NCBI GenBank assembly: GCA_050301795.1 | Contig: JBNKZU010000008.1 | Span: forward strand, 5,610 to 69,609 | Direction of reading: 5' to 3' | DNA length: 64,000 nucleotides | Origin: JBNKZU01 sp050301795 | Lineage (GTDB): Bacteria; Pseudomonadota; Gammaproteobacteria; Thiohalomonadales; Thiohalomonadaceae | Part shown: positions 63,432-64,000 of the stretch, piece by piece | Position numbering within the stretch: position 1 is the first letter of the stretch | How the letters are laid out: every line of letters starts with the position of its first letter | Notes under the pieces: generated by a model | What the model saw: the letters and a program-made list of their open reading frames with translations, nothing else | Databases searched by the model: none | Told to the model about the DNA's origin: nothing | Program-made: the position numbers and the translations under genes

Positions 63432-64000
63432 ATGAGTTACCAGAAACTTCACGATGCGATTAAACAGGTTAATAACCAGATCCTTGGAAAGAGTCATCAG
63501 GTTCGCCTTGCGATTACCTCTCTACTTGCAGGTGGACATCTGCTGATTGAGGATATTCCCGGCGTCGGAAAAACCTCGTTAGCTCAGGTGATCTCCAGAT
63601 CTCTTGGACTTGATTTTAATCGGGTGCAATTTACATCCGACCTGCTTCCCGCAGATATTCTCGGCGCGACGATTTATGAGCGCGCATTGGAAAAGTTTAC
63701 TTTTCATCCTGGCCCTATCTTTTCACAGGTGGTTTTGGCTGATGAGATCAACCGTGCCCCCCCGAAGACGCAATCCGCCTTGTTAGAAGCGATGCAGGAG
63801 CGTACTGTTACAGTCGCCAAGAAAACCTATACGCTTGATGCGCCTTTTTTTGTAATGGCCACCCAAAACCCACTGGAGATGGACGGCACTTATCCATTAC
63901 CAGAAGCCCAGCTTGACCGTTTTTTCTTCAAGATCATGGTGGATTCCCCAAGCGCGTCTACCCTTTCACAAATCTTCGCACGGACAACTGGAAGCGAAGT
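63432..64000 (+). CDS. MoxR-family AAA ATPase (truncated by window end)
   Basis: The frame opens at an ATG at 63432 and runs off the right edge (189 codons seen). Walker A is IEDIPGVGKTSLA, the GPIFSQVVLADEINRAPPKTQ Walker B region and the ATQNPLEMDGTYPLPEAQLDRF sensor are present, which is the MoxR signature. MoxR proteins act as chaperones in the maturation of von Willebrand-domain proteins, typically encoded just downstream (outside this window). Confidence 0.95.
   Translation, partial: MSYQKLHDAIKQVNNQILGKSHQVRLAITSLLAGGHLLIEDIPGVGKTSLAQVISRSLGLDFNRVQFTSDLLPADILGATIYERALEKFTFHPGPIFSQVVLADEINRAPPKTQSALLEAMQERTVTVAKKTYTLDAPFFVMATQNPLEMDGTYPLPEAQLDRFFFKIMVDSPSASTLSQIFARTTGSE

Overview
The window reads as a chromosomal segment of a gammaproteobacterium, probably a sulfur oxidiser. 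The gene orders LysM lipoprotein-def-fmt-rsmB-trkA-trkH and mnmG-rsmG-parA-parB-atpIBEFHAGDC-(FKBP)-glmU-glmS are typical of the origin-proximal part of gammaproteobacterial chromosomes. The sulfur link rests on a small secreted Gly/Tyr/Pro-rich protein at 47.55 kb that looks like a sulfur globule envelope protein. Flanking DNA has moderate GC; the stretch from about 24.5 to 45.1 kb, especially 32-44 kb, is visibly richer in A+T.

Layout. 1-6.95 kb: protein maturation and translation initiation (def, fmt, rsmB) with the Trk potassium system. 6.96-22.15 kb, all on the minus strand: amino-sugar precursor synthesis (glmS, glmU), a SlyD-like prolyl isomerase, the complete F1Fo ATP synthase operon with a visible promoter and terminator, parAB, and the rsmG/mnmG RNA-modification pair; then a tRNA-Gly(CCC). 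22.5-24.2 kb: a membrane diguanylate cyclase. 24.55-45.1 kb: a large RiPP (lasso-peptide-type) island. 45.1-64 kb: housekeeping and accessory genes (gshA, YihY, an ABC-2 exporter, tcdA, a B12 radical SAM protein, a GMC oxidoreductase pair, a porin, msrPQ, a DedA/flavin-reductase fusion and a truncated MoxR).

The island is the notable system. It has lasso-type machinery: two PqqD-like RRE proteins (B1), one B2 transglutaminase-like leader peptidase, two asparagine-synthase-like cyclases and one ABC exporter. Each cyclase sits in a duplicated three-gene module with a sulfotransferase and an HprK-like kinase. Around these lie a U32-like/sulfotransferase fusion (apparently frameshifted), an aspartyl/asparaginyl beta-hydroxylase, an ATP-grasp protein, a PF14907-type nucleotidyltransferase, a cytoplasmic binding-protein-like protein and three tandem phage-tail-collar proteins. 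I found an unlisted 54-residue precursor ORF at 32975-33139 (minus). It has a W-x2-P leader motif, Thr at -2 and a predicted core AKSYYSTEFGPFDGPS: an 8-residue Ala1-Glu8 ring, a Tyr-Tyr pair, one tail Asp and a C-terminal Ser. These match, one for one, the macrolactam synthetase, sulfotransferase, beta-hydroxylase and C-terminal Ser kinase encoded nearby. A sulfated, phosphorylated (perhaps further nucleotidyl- or glycosyl-decorated) lasso peptide is therefore the leading hypothesis; the chemistry is inference.
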